Positions 1 to 11,714 of a stretch of DNA of 64,000 nucleotides are shown here, piece by piece. The stretch comes from Tieghemostelium lacteum. Its lineage: Eukaryota > Evosea > Eumycetozoa > Dictyosteliales > Raperosteliaceae. The stretch spans positions 372,001 through 436,000 of the forward strand of contig LODT01000029.1 of assembly GCA_001606155.1 (NCBI GenBank), in the 5' to 3' direction. The position numbers were made by a program, and so were the translations under genes. Each line of letters begins with the position of its first letter. Within the stretch, counting starts at the first letter, position 1. A model generated the notes under the pieces. The model was not told where the DNA came from. It did no database searches and saw nothing but the letters and a program-made list of their open reading frames with translations.

Positions 1-1233
1 ATCATCCTTATAATTAGAATCTCCAAAATATTCTTTTTGTATAGTAGTTTTTCCTCTCAATTTTTTATCCTTCATAATTTTAGGTACCAATGTGTCATCC
101 ACAGAATCTTTTCTCCCATCATATAGATCATATATGAGGGCAGCTATTCTTCCTTCATCTAATTCCACATCAGCTATATCACAATAGTAATATTCTAAAT
201 TTTGGTGCCAATGTTCTTTTCCATCTCTCCAATTTAGATATGGATTCATAGAAGTTCCTAAATCTTTATGCTTTAATTCTAATTCATCCATCATGACTAG
301 TGAAAATCCTGTAGCATATCCTTCTGTCCACATTAAATCTTGATTTTTTTGAGCAGGATCACAAAAGAAATGGTCCCCTCCAGCACTCTTCATTCCATAA
401 AATCCAGCAGAAAACATAACATGATGGCCATATTCGTGCAAAATAGTGGATGGTAACCATACATTATCATTATCTAACAATATGATAGACTGTCTATAAT
501 TATTACTATACGTTCCACTAGGATTATCCTTTTGTACTATAGCATGAACAATTCCTACTCTATCATATCCTAATTTAGTTATATAAATCGATACATAATT
601 TAGTATAACATAGCCAAATATGTATTTGTTGGAAATTTTGGAAAATTTTTCCTGAACACCATTAAATGTATATTTTATGGGTATTTCATTATCATTATCA
701 TCGTAAGCAATATTTATAGGAATGACATATTTTACATCGTCGAATCTATTAGTAAGATAATCATCCCGGTCTGAAGGATCACCAGGCTTAACAGATTCTT
801 TGATTCCTTCAGATATTGTAACATGTTCTCCAGATAAAAATAATGTAATTGCTCCTGTAATTTTGGGACCAGAGAAGAAGGAAAAGGATTGCTTGGTATT
901 GGTATTTCTTTCTGTTAATTTGACTGATTTAGACAAAATTCCTTGAGAATCTAATACTCCTCCTCCATAAATATCATCATATCCTGGAATTTTCAGCTCA
1001 AATGATATTGCAGCATTTCCTATATTGAATATTTTTGGTCTAAATTCTGTTATTGGTGCATACATTAAATTAATTTTTAATTTTCTCGTATGAATGGAAT
1101 TGGCATCATGAACATTTTCATTGGTATGAGAAATGTGAGGATTTTCATGGGGATAGAAATCCATACATAATATTACATGTATCAAAGAGGACAGAATTAT
1201 AAAATATAGAAATCTATTTGTATTCAATATCAT
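1..1233 (-). CDS. Secreted gluzincin-type zinc metalloprotease-like protein (3' end outside window)
   Basis: The minus-strand frame is open without a stop from an ATG at 1233 to the left edge, giving 411 residues with the C-terminus missing. The N-terminus has a hydrophobic signal-peptide-like stretch (LYFIILSSLIHVILC). A zinc-protease motif HEYGHH lies at about residues 266-271, and an EGYA motif follows with Glu near residue 304, about 35 residues later. That spacing fits the third zinc ligand of gluzincin metallopeptidases. The roughly 240 residues before the motif look like a beta-rich prodomain or an extracellular domain. I infer a secreted or surface peptidase; substrate and exact family are not recognisable. 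It is transcribed divergently from the B-box gene, across about 380 bases of AT-rich spacer. Confidence 0.8.
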   Translation of the reverse strand, partial: MILNTNRFLYFIILSSLIHVILCMDFYPHENPHISHTNENVHDANSIHTRKLKINLMYAPITEFRPKIFNIGNAAISFELKIPGYDDIYGGGVLDSQGILSKSVKLTERNTNTKQSFSFFSGPKITGAITLFLSGEHVTISEGIKESVKPGDPSDRDDYLTNRFDDVKYVIPINIAYDDNDNEIPIKYTFNGVQEKFSKISNKYIFGYVILNYVSIYITKLGYDRVGIVHAIVQKDNPSGTYSNNYRQSIILLDNDNVWLPSTILHEYGHHVMFSAGFYGMKSAGGDHFFCDPAQKNQDLMWTEGYATGFSLVMMDELELKHKDLGTSMNPYLNWRDGKEHWHQNLEYYYCDIADVELDEGRIAALIYDLYDGRKDSVDDTLVPKIMKDKKLRGKTTIQKEYFGDSNYKDD

Positions 1234-1613
1234 CTTTTAAACTATTATTGAAAGATAAAAAAAAAAAGTCGAGTCAAAAACTTAAAAAGTGAGTGAAGAA
1301 ATCAGATTTTCCGGGCTAATACTAAAAAATATTTAAATCAATTATGATAAAACTGAAAATGGGGTTGAGCCAAAAAATGGAATAATTACTAGTATATCAA
1401 AATTTGATAAACTCTTCTAAATTAACTATTTTAACTCTAAATGTAATAAAATATATTGAAAATATTCGAAAAAAATCACGGGTTAACTCACACAAATATC
1501 GAAGTCAAATTATTATATTTAAAAAACACCTTGGTACATAAGTAAACTTCGGAAAAATTTTAAGAAAATAAATTTTTATAAAAGAATTAAATATCACAGT
1601 ATTGATAATAACA
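1234..1613. other. Divergent intergenic spacer
   Basis: This AT-rich stretch lies between the starts of the metalloprotease-like gene (minus) and the B-box gene (plus). It presumably holds both promoters. I see no ORF, RNA gene or clear repeat beyond homopolymer runs. Confidence 0.5.
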
Positions 1614-3128
1614 ATGAGTTTGTGTACTATTGATTTCCACATAAAATCACAAGATATTTATTGTAGAGATTGTAAAGTAACTTTTTGTTTAAAGTGTATT
1701 AGTTCTCATAAAGCTCATGATACATTGGATATTGATGACTACTATGAAGAGATAAAAAAAAATATAGAATCTATAAACAGTAAATTTAATGAACAATTGG
1801 TTGAAATTGAGAATGAAAAAGTCAGTCAATCATCACATTTTCAAAAAGAGATTACTAAACAATATGAAGGACAATTATTGTTAGTTGATGCTCTGTTTAG
1901 AGAACTTCATGACCAATTACACATTAAACAAGTAGATATCAAAAGAGAGTTAAAATCATATTACGATGAAAACATTGAAAAATACACAATGTTAATATCA
2001 AAACTTGATCATCTAAAACAACTAAACAACTCAATAGATCTAGGGAATTCTGATGATCATCAACATAAAATTTCAGTAATTACAGATCATATAAATTCAC
2101 TTAAATTAAATAATAACAATAATAATGATAGAATAGATAGTAATGAATATAGAATACTATCAATAACTGATACAGTTCCAACATTAGATTCAATAACAAT
2201 GATTAAATGCAAAGAAAAAATAGTAAATGGTCCTTCAATTAATCTAAATTCTATAGTAGTGACATCTAGTAACCCTGAGAGATACAAATATTTGTATACA
2301 TACAATCCCAGAAAAAGCACATTAGATAAAGTAGATTTAGATAGCACAAAAATCATAGAATCTAAGGTTTTGGGAAGGAAATTAGGGTTCATGGTCCAAT
2401 TCCAAAATTGGCAATCTACACCCAACTCAAGTAACATTTATGAATTGACTGCTTATAATGGTAACCTTAGATATTGGAATCTTATTGAAGATAAAGAATT
2501 TACAACTCCATTTAAAAGAGAGATTAGATCATCAATTAGCGATGCCAAAGGAAATATTTTTTTTATGAGTGGACCTGGAGGTGGCACGTCATATCCTGAG
2601 ATTCATAAACTCCATTTAAACAATCAAATGAATGTAATTGGACCTTGTATATTTTCTACACAGGTAGAAGACCTCAGATCCAATTGGCAAAATTTATCTT
2701 GGGGGCCTGATGGTTGTTTGTATATTGTTGGCGGAAATAAACCATCTATTTATAAATATAATCCAGAAACTAACAAAGCTGAATTGGTAGCTAGTCCAGT
2801 ACCATTGGCAACTGTATCATCATTTGCACTATGTCATGGATGCTATTCACCAAAATATCACTCAGTATTCTTTGTATCCAGCCAAGAACCATATTTTTTA
2901 AGTTATGATATAAATAGCAAAACTTCAACTATTTTGGAACACCGTTTTGTGCCTCAAAACTCCAATCTTTGTAAAGTTCTCCATGATAATGATGATAATA
3001 TACTTTGTTTCGAAACTGAAACTACATCATTATTTAAATATAACATTGTCTCTAAAAAGTGGTCATCTCATAGAATTGATAGCAAATTTAAAATCGAAGG
3101 AGATAATCTTTTTGTATTATCAAAATAA
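1614..3128 (+). CDS. B-box zinc-finger, coiled-coil and propeller-like protein
   Basis: 504 residues from the ATG at 1614 (MSLCTIDFH); an in-frame TTG four codons earlier is not a credible start in this organism. Residues 4-40 carry a B-box-like Cys/His cluster (YCRDC, FCLKC, SSHKAHD). A charged helical, coiled-coil-like segment follows to about residue 160, then a short Asn run. The C-terminal half has repeated aromatic motifs (YKYLYTYNP, IYKYNPET, LSYDINSKT, LFKYNIVSKK), as in Kelch-like or beta-propeller repeats. The architecture resembles TRIM proteins without a RING finger. Dictyostelids are known to carry many B-box genes; the function is unknown. A tandem paralog follows about 210 bases downstream. 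No intron is needed. Confidence 0.85.
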   Translation: MSLCTIDFHIKSQDIYCRDCKVTFCLKCISSHKAHDTLDIDDYYEEIKKNIESINSKFNEQLVEIENEKVSQSSHFQKEITKQYEGQLLLVDALFRELHDQLHIKQVDIKRELKSYYDENIEKYTMLISKLDHLKQLNNSIDLGNSDDHQHKISVITDHINSLKLNNNNNNDRIDSNEYRILSITDTVPTLDSITMIKCKEKIVNGPSINLNSIVVTSSNPERYKYLYTYNPRKSTLDKVDLDSTKIIESKVLGRKLGFMVQFQNWQSTPNSSNIYELTAYNGNLRYWNLIEDKEFTTPFKREIRSSISDAKGNIFFMSGPGGGTSYPEIHKLHLNNQMNVIGPCIFSTQVEDLRSNWQNLSWGPDGCLYIVGGNKPSIYKYNPETNKAELVASPVPLATVSSFALCHGCYSPKYHSVFFVSSQEPYFLSYDINSKTSTILEHRFVPQNSNLCKVLHDNDDNILCFETETTSLFKYNIVSKKWSSHRIDSKFKIEGDNLFVLSK

Positions 3129-3341
3129 TTATAACAATAAATTTAATAAAATTATTGTATATTAATGTTAATATCAAAGAATTCATAAAGGTAAAGTCTT
3201 GGGGATCTGATGTATATATTTATTTATTTCCATTATAGAATGAATTCTACACCAAACCACTTTTTATAACCCTAGGGTTTTTTATAAAATAAATTTTTAT
3301 TAGGTTTTATTTGTTAAACATTTGTAACAAATGATATTAGT

Positions 3342-5044
3342 ATGAACTGCACTATAGATAATCATATAAATACACAGGAAATATTTTGTAAAGATTGTAA
3401 AGCAGCTCTATGTTTGTCATGTTTAAATTTGCATAACAAACATGATACAATCTATATTGATGATTTCTATGAAGAGATACAAGAAAATGCACAGTCTATA
3501 AGGAGTAAATCAACTCAATATTGCACTGAAATTGAGAGTGATAAATATATTCAATCATCACATTTCCAAAAAGAGATTACAAAGCAATATGAAGATGAGA
3601 TATCGTTGGTTGATAAACTCTTCAATGAACTTCACGATCAGTTACATTTTAAACAAATGGATATCAAAAGAGAGTTGAAGTCATACTTTGATGACAATAT
3701 TGAAAAACACACAATGTTTATATCAGAGCTAGATTATCTCAAAGATTTAAATACCCCAATTCAATTAGATGATACAGATGACCAACAACATAAAATTGAA
3801 GTAATAACTAGCTATATAAATATTATTAGTAATAATAATAATAATAATGAGAATGAGAATGAGAATGATAATAATAATGGTGATAAAGGAGAAAATATTG
3901 TAGAAACTTCTATTTCTTTAGAGAAATTATATAATTTTGCATTACCTTCTGCACAAAAATTAAAGGAAAAATCTAATGCTGATAAAATGGTTCTTGATAA
4001 TATATATACAGTTCCAAAACAACAATCAATAGTTTTTAATACTTATAAGTTAAAGAATATAAACTATAAATTATTATCATTAGATGATAAAGATATAAAG
4101 ATAACAATAGATAAGATTTCACTAATTAAGTGTAGAGAGAAATCAGTAGGGATTCTCCAAACATGAATATTATACCAACATTGATATCTTACAATACCAA
4201 TAGATTTAAATTTTTATATATCTATTCATATCAACATAATACATTAGATAAAATAGATTTGGATAGTTGCGCTAGAGTAGATTCTAAAGTTTTGAAAAGG
4301 AGATTTGATTATCAATTTCTAAATTCTCAGTCTAACACAAACCCAAGGAATGTTTATCTTCTTGATTCAGAAAATGGGGTTTTCAGGTACTGGAATCTTA
4401 TTCAAGACATAGAATATATAGTTCCTTTTAATTTTAAAATAAAATCCTCAATTAGTGATGATAAAGGATTTATATATATGGTTTGTACACCCATTGGTCT
4501 TCCCGAGGTAGGTTTAGATATTCATAAAATACAAATTAAAAATCAACATAAATTTGTCAATCATGGTGTAGTATCTAATAGATTGAATATCAAATCAATG
4601 TGGCATAGTTTGTCTTTGGGTTTAGACGGTTGCTTGTACATTGTTGGTGGGTTACCACCAATCATTTATAAATATTCACCAGAGATTGGTAAAACTGAAT
4701 TAGTAGCAAACTCAATTCCATTAATAACCAAAACCATAACATCGCTAAGTCATGGTTGCTATTCACCAAAGTACCATTCAGTATTCTTTGTATCAAACCA
4801 AAAACCTCATTTTTTATGCTATGATATCAATAGCAAAACTTCAACCATTTTGGAACCATACTATAAATTTCAAAGTTCCAACTGTTGTAGACTTCTCCAT
4901 GACAATGATGATAATATCTTCTGTTTTGAAACTTCTAAAACTTCATATTTTAAATACAACATCTTCACCAAAAACTGGACATCCCATAGTATAATAGGCC
5001 ATTCTGAAATAGATTTAAAAAATTTATATGTCTTATCCAAATAA
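3342..5044 (+). pseudogene. Frame-disrupted B-box/propeller paralog of the upstream gene
   Basis: Tandem duplicate of the 1614..3128 gene. Codons from ATG 3342 give the B-box (CTIDNH, FCKDC, LCLSC), the coiled coil and an Asn/Glu-rich run, stopping just after a conserved KCREK motif near 4164. The homologous propeller half (RFKFLYIY, TLDKIDLDS, ending LYVLSK as in the paralog) continues in another frame from about 4150 to 5044. The paralog reads straight through this point. I found no GT-AG intron that restores frame, so there is a one-base-type frame change near 4145-4165. Both halves otherwise remain well conserved, so this is either a young pseudogene, two split proteins, or a sequencing error. 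Confidence 0.75.
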
Positions 5045-5138
5045 AATTCTCAACTAAAAAGACTTAATATTTTAAGTCTGTAGTCATTCTAAATTTGATA
5101 ATTTAAATGATAGATATAACAATATATGTTGTTACAAA

Positions 5139-8100
5139 TCAATATAATGGAGTAGTTTTAGTTAATGATGGTGCTTGTTGGAAATTGTAGGTATGGAAAT
5201 TTTTTGAATTTTGGGTAGTATTTCCTGTGTTACTTTGTTGTCTATTTAAATCTACATCTTTTTTGTACTTGTCAATGGCAAGTTTTTCTTCCTCTTCTGT
5301 TAATTTACCATATTCATCTTCAACAAAATAAGAATGGAAATCCTCAATATTGATAATACGATCAATATTTTCTTTGGCAATCTCTTTTAGAATAGTATCA
5401 TTGGAGGATTCTAGAGTAGATTCAATAGCTTGGAGATCTTGAGGTATATCAGTCAGATTATTATATGAAGTACCTCCTTTGGCAGTACGTTTAGGAGTCT
5501 CTAGATCAATAGCTCTCTTTGCTAGTGACTGCTTGAAAATCAGTTTTGGATAGAGATTATGTTCAAATGAACCTGCAATGATAAATGTGTACACATACAC
5601 TGGTTTAGTTTGACCGATTCTAAAGCATCTATAGACAGCTTGTCTCTCATGAACTGGGTTCCAGAGAAGATCAAATATTACAACTCTAGTACCACCAGTT
5701 AAATTGGTACCTAAACTACCAGCTTTAGTAGAAATCAAAAACAGTTTAACTGGAAGTGACATGTCATTGAATCTGCTAATATAGACTTGTCGTTCTTTAG
5801 GTTGAGTATTACCATCTAAACGATAGTAATCCACACGTGTCTGCCAATTCATAATCTTTTGTAAAAAGTATTCCAAGAGATTAAGTGTGGCAATGGAACT
5901 TGAGAATAGACATATCCTCTCTTTAGACTGCACACATTTCTCTAGTAACTTGAAGAAGAGAACAAATTTTCCAGAGCATTCAAGAATACCTTTTTTATAA
6001 TGAATACTCTCCAAATACTGTGAGAACATGGAATGTTCCAATTGGAAGAGATTTTCATTGAGACTTATAATTCTGTCAACTAGATCCTTTTTTTCCAGAC
6101 AATCAGCACTAGGTAGATTGTTGTCGGCTAAAATGGCTTTGAGGTCTTTAACTGATTTCTTCTTGACGTCTTTTATCGAAATAGGTTTCTTTGATAATAG
6201 TGTATCAGGATGATTACAAATTAAAGATGCAATTTCTTGATTTTGAATGACTCTTCCACTCTCTCTTGATAGAATCTGTAAGAGGTTCTTTTGAATGGCA
6301 GTAGGTTGAATTAAAATTACTTTTTCATATTTCATTGGTAGTTCCTTTTCCAGGACTTCCGGACCCAGACGGAAAATAAAGTCTTTAACCTGATGATTAA
6401 ATGCAGCCAAACGTTCACGCATCAATTGAAATTCAGATTCAGTTGCACTTGCAAAAGCTCCAGCTTCAATAGGTTTGAAAAATATTTCGTTAAACTCTCT
6501 TTCAGTACCCAACAGTTTTGGACGAATAAAATCAATCATTGTAAAGTACTCTTTTAGATTGTTTTGTAGTGGGTATCCTGTGAGAATGACTCTACGTGGA
6601 GTGAGTATCATTCCCATAGCTCTAGAGGTTTTGGTGATATTTGACTTGATCTTATGACCTTCATCAATAATCACAATATCACATTTCAACAGTGAATTAA
6701 TAATTGGATATTGTTTAATATGGTCAATTACATAGGTTACAAAACCTTCAAATGTAAGTACCAAAACACCACCATTCTTATTCCATTCCTCAAATTCATC
6801 TAGATTGGACTGTAGTTTGGATCTTGGCAGATAAAGATGTGGATTATCAGATTTGGCATCTTTTGGGAACCATTTTGTGAATTCCTGTCTCCAGTTATAG
6901 TAGGTATTTGCAGGTACAATCAATAAGTATTTAGTGAGAATTGTCTTTTTATGGTAGAATGTGTAATGAGTGTGAATAAAGCTAATAACTTGAAGAGATT
7001 TTCCAAGACCCATAGAATGAGCCAATATACAACCTGCATTCTTTTCCACTACATTATCCCATAGAAATCTGACACCTTGTAATTGATGAGGTTTCAGACA
7101 TATACCTATATCAGGATGTAACAAAACATCATCAACTTTATTCTTTGCAGAGAGAATCAAAAGATTATCTCTATTATAAGAACCCTTTCTCTCTTCACGT
7201 AATTTTTGAATTCTCTGGGACTCTTCTTCTTCTTTTTTTCTCAATCTAAGTGTATCACTATTGACATCAGATATGGATTTAACCTGAATGATACGACTCT
7301 TGACTGGTGGTAGATAGTTTCTCTTACCATGCTCATAGGAGAACCTTCTATCGTTTTTGCTAAGAGGTCCAAATGGAGAGGTTCCTGCAACCATCTTTGA
7401 TTTCAATGGTGGATGTGGTTTCAGAGGTTTAGTAGTTTCTTTTTCCTTTTCCTCTTCTGAACTTGTTAGTGAACTATCACTTTCATCCTCATCAGTTGAA
7501 GAGTACTCAATATCACTGTCAGAAGATTCATGTCTATCAATTTCGTCATCACTACTTTTATATTTTTCACCATCAGACTCATCACTAGAATCACTAGTCT
7601 CCGAATCAGAAGATCTAGGACTATTCTGAGAGTGCACAGGAGTATTGACCATATCTTCAATATCAATATGTTTCGGTTTCTTTTGAATCTTTCCAATCAC
7701 ATCATCTTCATCATCAGTTGTCTCAATCTTTGATTCCTCAGTAGACATATCCACATCTGTATCTTCACCTTTAAATTTCTTTACACCATTTTCATTTGAA
7801 CCAGTAGGTGGTTCTTTTCTCTTTTTAGAATCCCATAAACCACCAATATCAAAATCTTTTAGTTCATTCCTCTTTTCCTTCTCTTTCTCTACTTTCTCTT
7901 TCTCTTTCTCTTTCTCTTTCTCTTTCTCTTTCTCTTTCTCTTTCTCTTTCTCTTTCTCTTTTTCTTTCTCTATACTCTCTTCTTTCTCCTTTTCATGATC
8001 CCTTTCTATTTCCATCTCGTAATCTCTCTGAATTGTGTCGTCAGTTGATATGGACGATTTTTCAGTTGGTGTAGTTGTTGTAGTTGTTGTTTTCTGATCT

Positions 8101-10141
8101 GAAGATGTAAGATTATCAAAATCTTCACCCCAATCTTCATTTTCAGAGAGTATTTCTTCATCATCAGAAGTTGTGGTGGATTTAGATGGAGATTTTTGGC
8201 TTAGGGAAGAAGTTTGTGTTGTTATTGAATCTATAATTGGTGGTTCTTCTTGTTGAGATAACATGTTTAGAATCCATTCATATTCCCAAAAGTCATGAAA
8301 AATATGATCAATCAGCTTGAACTCCTTTACAAAATCACTAGTTATAAATTTGTTGAAATATGTACATTTTAATTGATTTGCTCTGATATAGTCGGATTTT
8401 CTCTGTTCAAATAGTGAAGGTTTCTTCTTTACCATATTCCAAAGCTGATTTGACAGTTTCTTTAACCTAATTTCATTCTTTTGTAACCATTCATCTTTCT
8501 TTGAAGCTAAAAACTCTTCTACTTCTTCTAAATTCTCTATTGAACTACCACCACTAGTACTAACTGGTTTCTTAACACCACTACTAGTAGATGTACTATC
8601 AGTATCCATACCTTGGAAACCAGACATAAAATCATTATTTAAATCTTTCTTATTTCTCTGATAAAACTGTTCATCTTCCTCTTTTTCCAATCTTCTCTGT
8701 TCTTTTAATTTTTCTAATTTCTCTTTATAAGCTGCAGAGTCTGTTACTGATTTTTTTTCTTTTTCACTTGTTTTTTCAGTGTCTTTATCGGTTTCAGTTT
8801 CTTTCTCTGAGGATGTAGTAGACTCATTTCTACTATCTACATCTATTTCGATTGGTTTCTCTGTAGTTTCGTCCTCTTTATTACCATCACTCTCAGAATC
8901 ACTAATATTGACCACTTCTATATCGGTTGGTTTCTTTTTCAAAGGTTTGGATTTTGCAGGTTTAGCTTTAGGCGGCTTAACCATTACAAATGGTGAAAAT
9001 TTGGGTTTATCTTTGTCTTTTTCTTTTTCCTTCTCTTTTAGTTTTGGAGTTGGTGCTAATTTTACTGTTGGTTGAGGAATAGCCTGACTAACTTCTTTAT
9101 CACTATCAGATACCATTTCATTATCCTCAATGAATGGTTCGTTATCTTTATCGTTAGTTTCAGGTTCTGAAGGAATCTCAGTTTCATCTGTATCTATTGA
9201 GATGTTTCTATCGTCTATATCGATATCTTCAGGTTCGTTATCAACATTCATTTGTTGAGGTGACTTGTCTTTCTCATTTTTTTCCTTATTTTCGTCTTCA
9301 TCTTCTTTTTCATTTGAAATAGATTGTGGTACTATGGTTTTGGTATTTGTTATTACTGGTTTATCCTCTTTGCTATTTACATTTTCTTTTTCATTCGATT
9401 TACTTTCTATATTCATTGGATATACATTGTCGTTATCATCATAATTCTCTATCTCTCCTTCATTGATTGATTTATGTTTTTCTTTGTCTTCTCTTGAGAT
9501 GAAAGGAGATTTATCATCTCCAATACTCAACGTACTGGATTGTCTCTGAAATTGTTGAAAAAACTCTTGAAATGCCGTCATTATATCATCCTTTCCTAGT
9601 GCTAATTCATTTTTAACATCAAATTAGAAATCTATACATTTTAACACATTTCATTTTCTAAGCAAAACTCAACTTGTAAATATCAAAAAGACTTACATTG
9701 ATTAATATTGGTTGAGTAAGGTGAATTTAACTTTAATTGGTTAGGTGTACTATTTACAGAGGGTGGAGGTGATTGAGTTGGACCTGAGATTTCTTTACGA
9801 ATCTCTAATATTGCACCAACAGTGAACCCAATCATTCTCAAATGATTGTCATTACATTTACTAAATGTCTCTAGTGATGTAATATCCTCTGTCTCTAGAA
9901 CCTTTTCGTAACGATCTAATCCCAAACGAATGAGTAATTCTTTCAATTTAGGTTCAATTTTCTTTAGTAATATCATTCCACTACCATTTCTCCTGAGATG
10001 GGGTGATGGGCTCTCATCTGATCCTATAGCTCTTTTCATTGTTATATTTGGTTTTAAATTATCTTTATCCTCAATATTTGAAGGATTAGATAATTTTACT
10101 TGAACAATGGTTTCATTAGTCTTTTTATCTCTAATGTTCAT
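5139..10141 (-). CDS. SAM-domain SNF2 family ATPase, ATRX/RAD54-like chromatin remodeller
   Basis: Two exons: 10141..9697 and 9601..5139, with a 95-base GTAAGT...AG intron that keeps frame (445+4463 bases, 1635 residues). Exon 1 encodes a SAM domain at about residues 55-110 (LKELLIRLGLDRYEKVL, HLRMIGFTVGAI). A long acidic, Lys/Glu and Ser-rich region follows, including a pure KE run. The SNF2 motor starts near residue 980: HSMGLGKS (Walker A) near 1010, DEGHKIKS (motif II; DEGH is typical of the ATRX branch) near 1127, and YRCFRIGQTKPVYVYTF (motif VI) near 1480. A SAP-like helix pair (VKDLKAILADNN, KKDLVDRI) sits near 1300-1330 between the two motor lobes. The family uses ATP to remodel nucleosomes or translocate on DNA in the nucleus. 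An ATG (MTAF) just inside exon 2 would allow a SAM-less form. Confidence 0.85.
7894..7970 (-). repeat. Hexanucleotide (TTTCTC)n repeat coding Lys-Glu
   Basis: A nearly pure hexanucleotide run in the acidic linker of the SNF2 gene. On the coding strand it encodes alternating Lys-Glu, so length changes in units of six keep frame. Probably length-polymorphic. Confidence 0.9.
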
Positions 10142-10664
10142 TGTTCAAAGAAATGTAAAAAAAATAAAAAATGTAAAAAAAAAAGAATATAATTTCTTCA
10201 TATTTATTTAAAATAGTTCTACACTTTCAATACATTTTCGAAAATTGTATAAATATCTTGAAATTAATAAAATATTACAATATCATTAAATCTTAAAATA
10301 TGACAATAATAAGTATGTAAAAATTATTAAAAAAATCATATTTTTATCAAAACTAATAATACTATAAAATTATAGATAATTTAATTAACCCTGTTACTAG
10401 TTATTATTATAAATCTCCAATTAATCTAAATCAAGAAACTATTAATAAGGAAAAAATTCATTTTGAAATTAATAATAGTGTAAGTTTTCAAAATTAAATT
10501 TGTAAGAAAATTAATAACTAATAAATTAAATAGATAATTCTTGCTAAAAATATCCATTCAATTAAAAAAAAGTAAAGTTGTTATATTACTAAGTCTACTC
10601 GAAATAAAAATAATTTTAATAGTTTATTTGATTGATAATCTGTTTTTTTAATAAATAAAGATCT
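10142..10664. other. AT-rich intergenic spacer
   Basis: Lies between the start of the SNF2 gene and the stop of the propeller-like gene, both on the minus strand. Very AT-rich, with no convincing ORF or RNA gene. It presumably holds the SNF2 promoter and the 3' end of the upstream gene. Confidence 0.5.
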
Positions 10665-11714
10665 TTAAAGGGGTACCCAATATAAGAGAGTACCAGCATC
10701 ACAACCTACACTTTCAGTTGGTATAAAGAAAGTTAATAGTATTACAAATACATTATTTGGATCGTTCAAAAGTGTAACATGAGGATTAGCATAGGAGGTT
10801 GCACCACATGAGGTTACTAATTGAAGTTTATCAGAATTGAGGGTTTGTCTATCGTAGAGGAATGATTGCCAATGTTTGAAATCTTCACTGTCTGTACCAG
10901 TACCCCATGGATTACCTTCAATGAGTGCAAATTGGTATCCATTGTATGCAAATGAATCTCTACCACCTACATTTCCAGGACCATCTGATGAAGAGGTTTG
11001 CTGTGGAATCAACCAATACAATACAGAATCTTCAATGCTTGGCCAATAGGTATTTGGATTTCTCAACCATTCCACTTGATTTTTGTTAAAGTTGGTTACT
11101 TTGAATGAAGTTTGTCTATCATGATTAGAGGATCCGTAATGAGCACCAACGTACAATACAGATGAGTAAATGTTACCACTGTATCCAGTAATGGTATAGA
11201 TATTAGGTGTACCAATAGCTTTGCCAGATTCAACCCAAGATGGAATGGAAATCTCTATCCAATCATCAGAATGATCAGCAAGTAAATCAGTCAAACTTAA
11301 GAAATATCTTAATCTAATTCTATTACCACTTGAATAGGTTTGTTCCCATGCCATTAGATATCTACCATCAGACAATCTCATTATATTAGCTTGTGAACTT
11401 CCAAACTCTAGCAAAGATGTTTGTTGCCATGTTGTAAGATTACTAGATTTTGCAATACCAACTTTATAGTTACCACCCCATGGATAATGGTATACAGCAA
11501 CATATCTCTTGGTTACATCAGTATCAAAAGTTTGAATAATCTTTGCACAATCCATAGTGTTACCATAGGTATCCTCTAATCCATAAATAGCACTACTAGG
11601 AACATTATTAATCTTATCTTTTAATAGTGTTCTTGTGGTATCTGATGGAGCACCATCAACTAAACCACCAATAACTACTATAGCAATTATTAATATTTGA
11701 ACTACCCTCTTCAT
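10665..11714 (-). CDS. Secreted propeller-like protein, possible glycosidase fold
   Basis: 349 residues from ATG 11714. A clear signal peptide (VVQILIIAIVVIGGLVDGAP) precedes a single domain rich in Trp, Tyr, Gly and Asp. Motifs such as RYVAVYHYPWGG, LSDGRYLMAWEQ and VLYVGAHYG recur at intervals as in five-bladed propeller glycosidases or BNR-type propellers, but I cannot assign a catalytic triad or a family. There are few cysteines and no membrane anchor, so secretion is likely. No intron. Confident as a gene, not as to activity. Confidence 0.75.
   Translation of the reverse strand: MKRVVQILIIAIVVIGGLVDGAPSDTTRTLLKDKINNVPSSAIYGLEDTYGNTMDCAKIIQTFDTDVTKRYVAVYHYPWGGNYKVGIAKSSNLTTWQQTSLLEFGSSQANIMRLSDGRYLMAWEQTYSSGNRIRLRYFLSLTDLLADHSDDWIEISIPSWVESGKAIGTPNIYTITGYSGNIYSSVLYVGAHYGSSNHDRQTSFKVTNFNKNQVEWLRNPNTYWPSIEDSVLYWLIPQQTSSSDGPGNVGGRDSFAYNGYQFALIEGNPWGTGTDSEDFKHWQSFLYDRQTLNSDKLQLVTSCGATSYANPHVTLLNDPNNVFVILLTFFIPTESVGCDAGTLLYWVPL

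Noticed and set aside
4146-4256. Intron explaining the B-box frame change
   Set aside because: A GTAGGG donor exists, but every nearby AG acceptor gives an immediate stop or the wrong frame and removes codons conserved in the paralog.
9683-10141. SAM-domain frame as a stand-alone 152-residue gene
   Set aside because: Its last five codons are the start of a GTAAGT intron that splices in frame to the SNF2 exon, which explains the sequence better.
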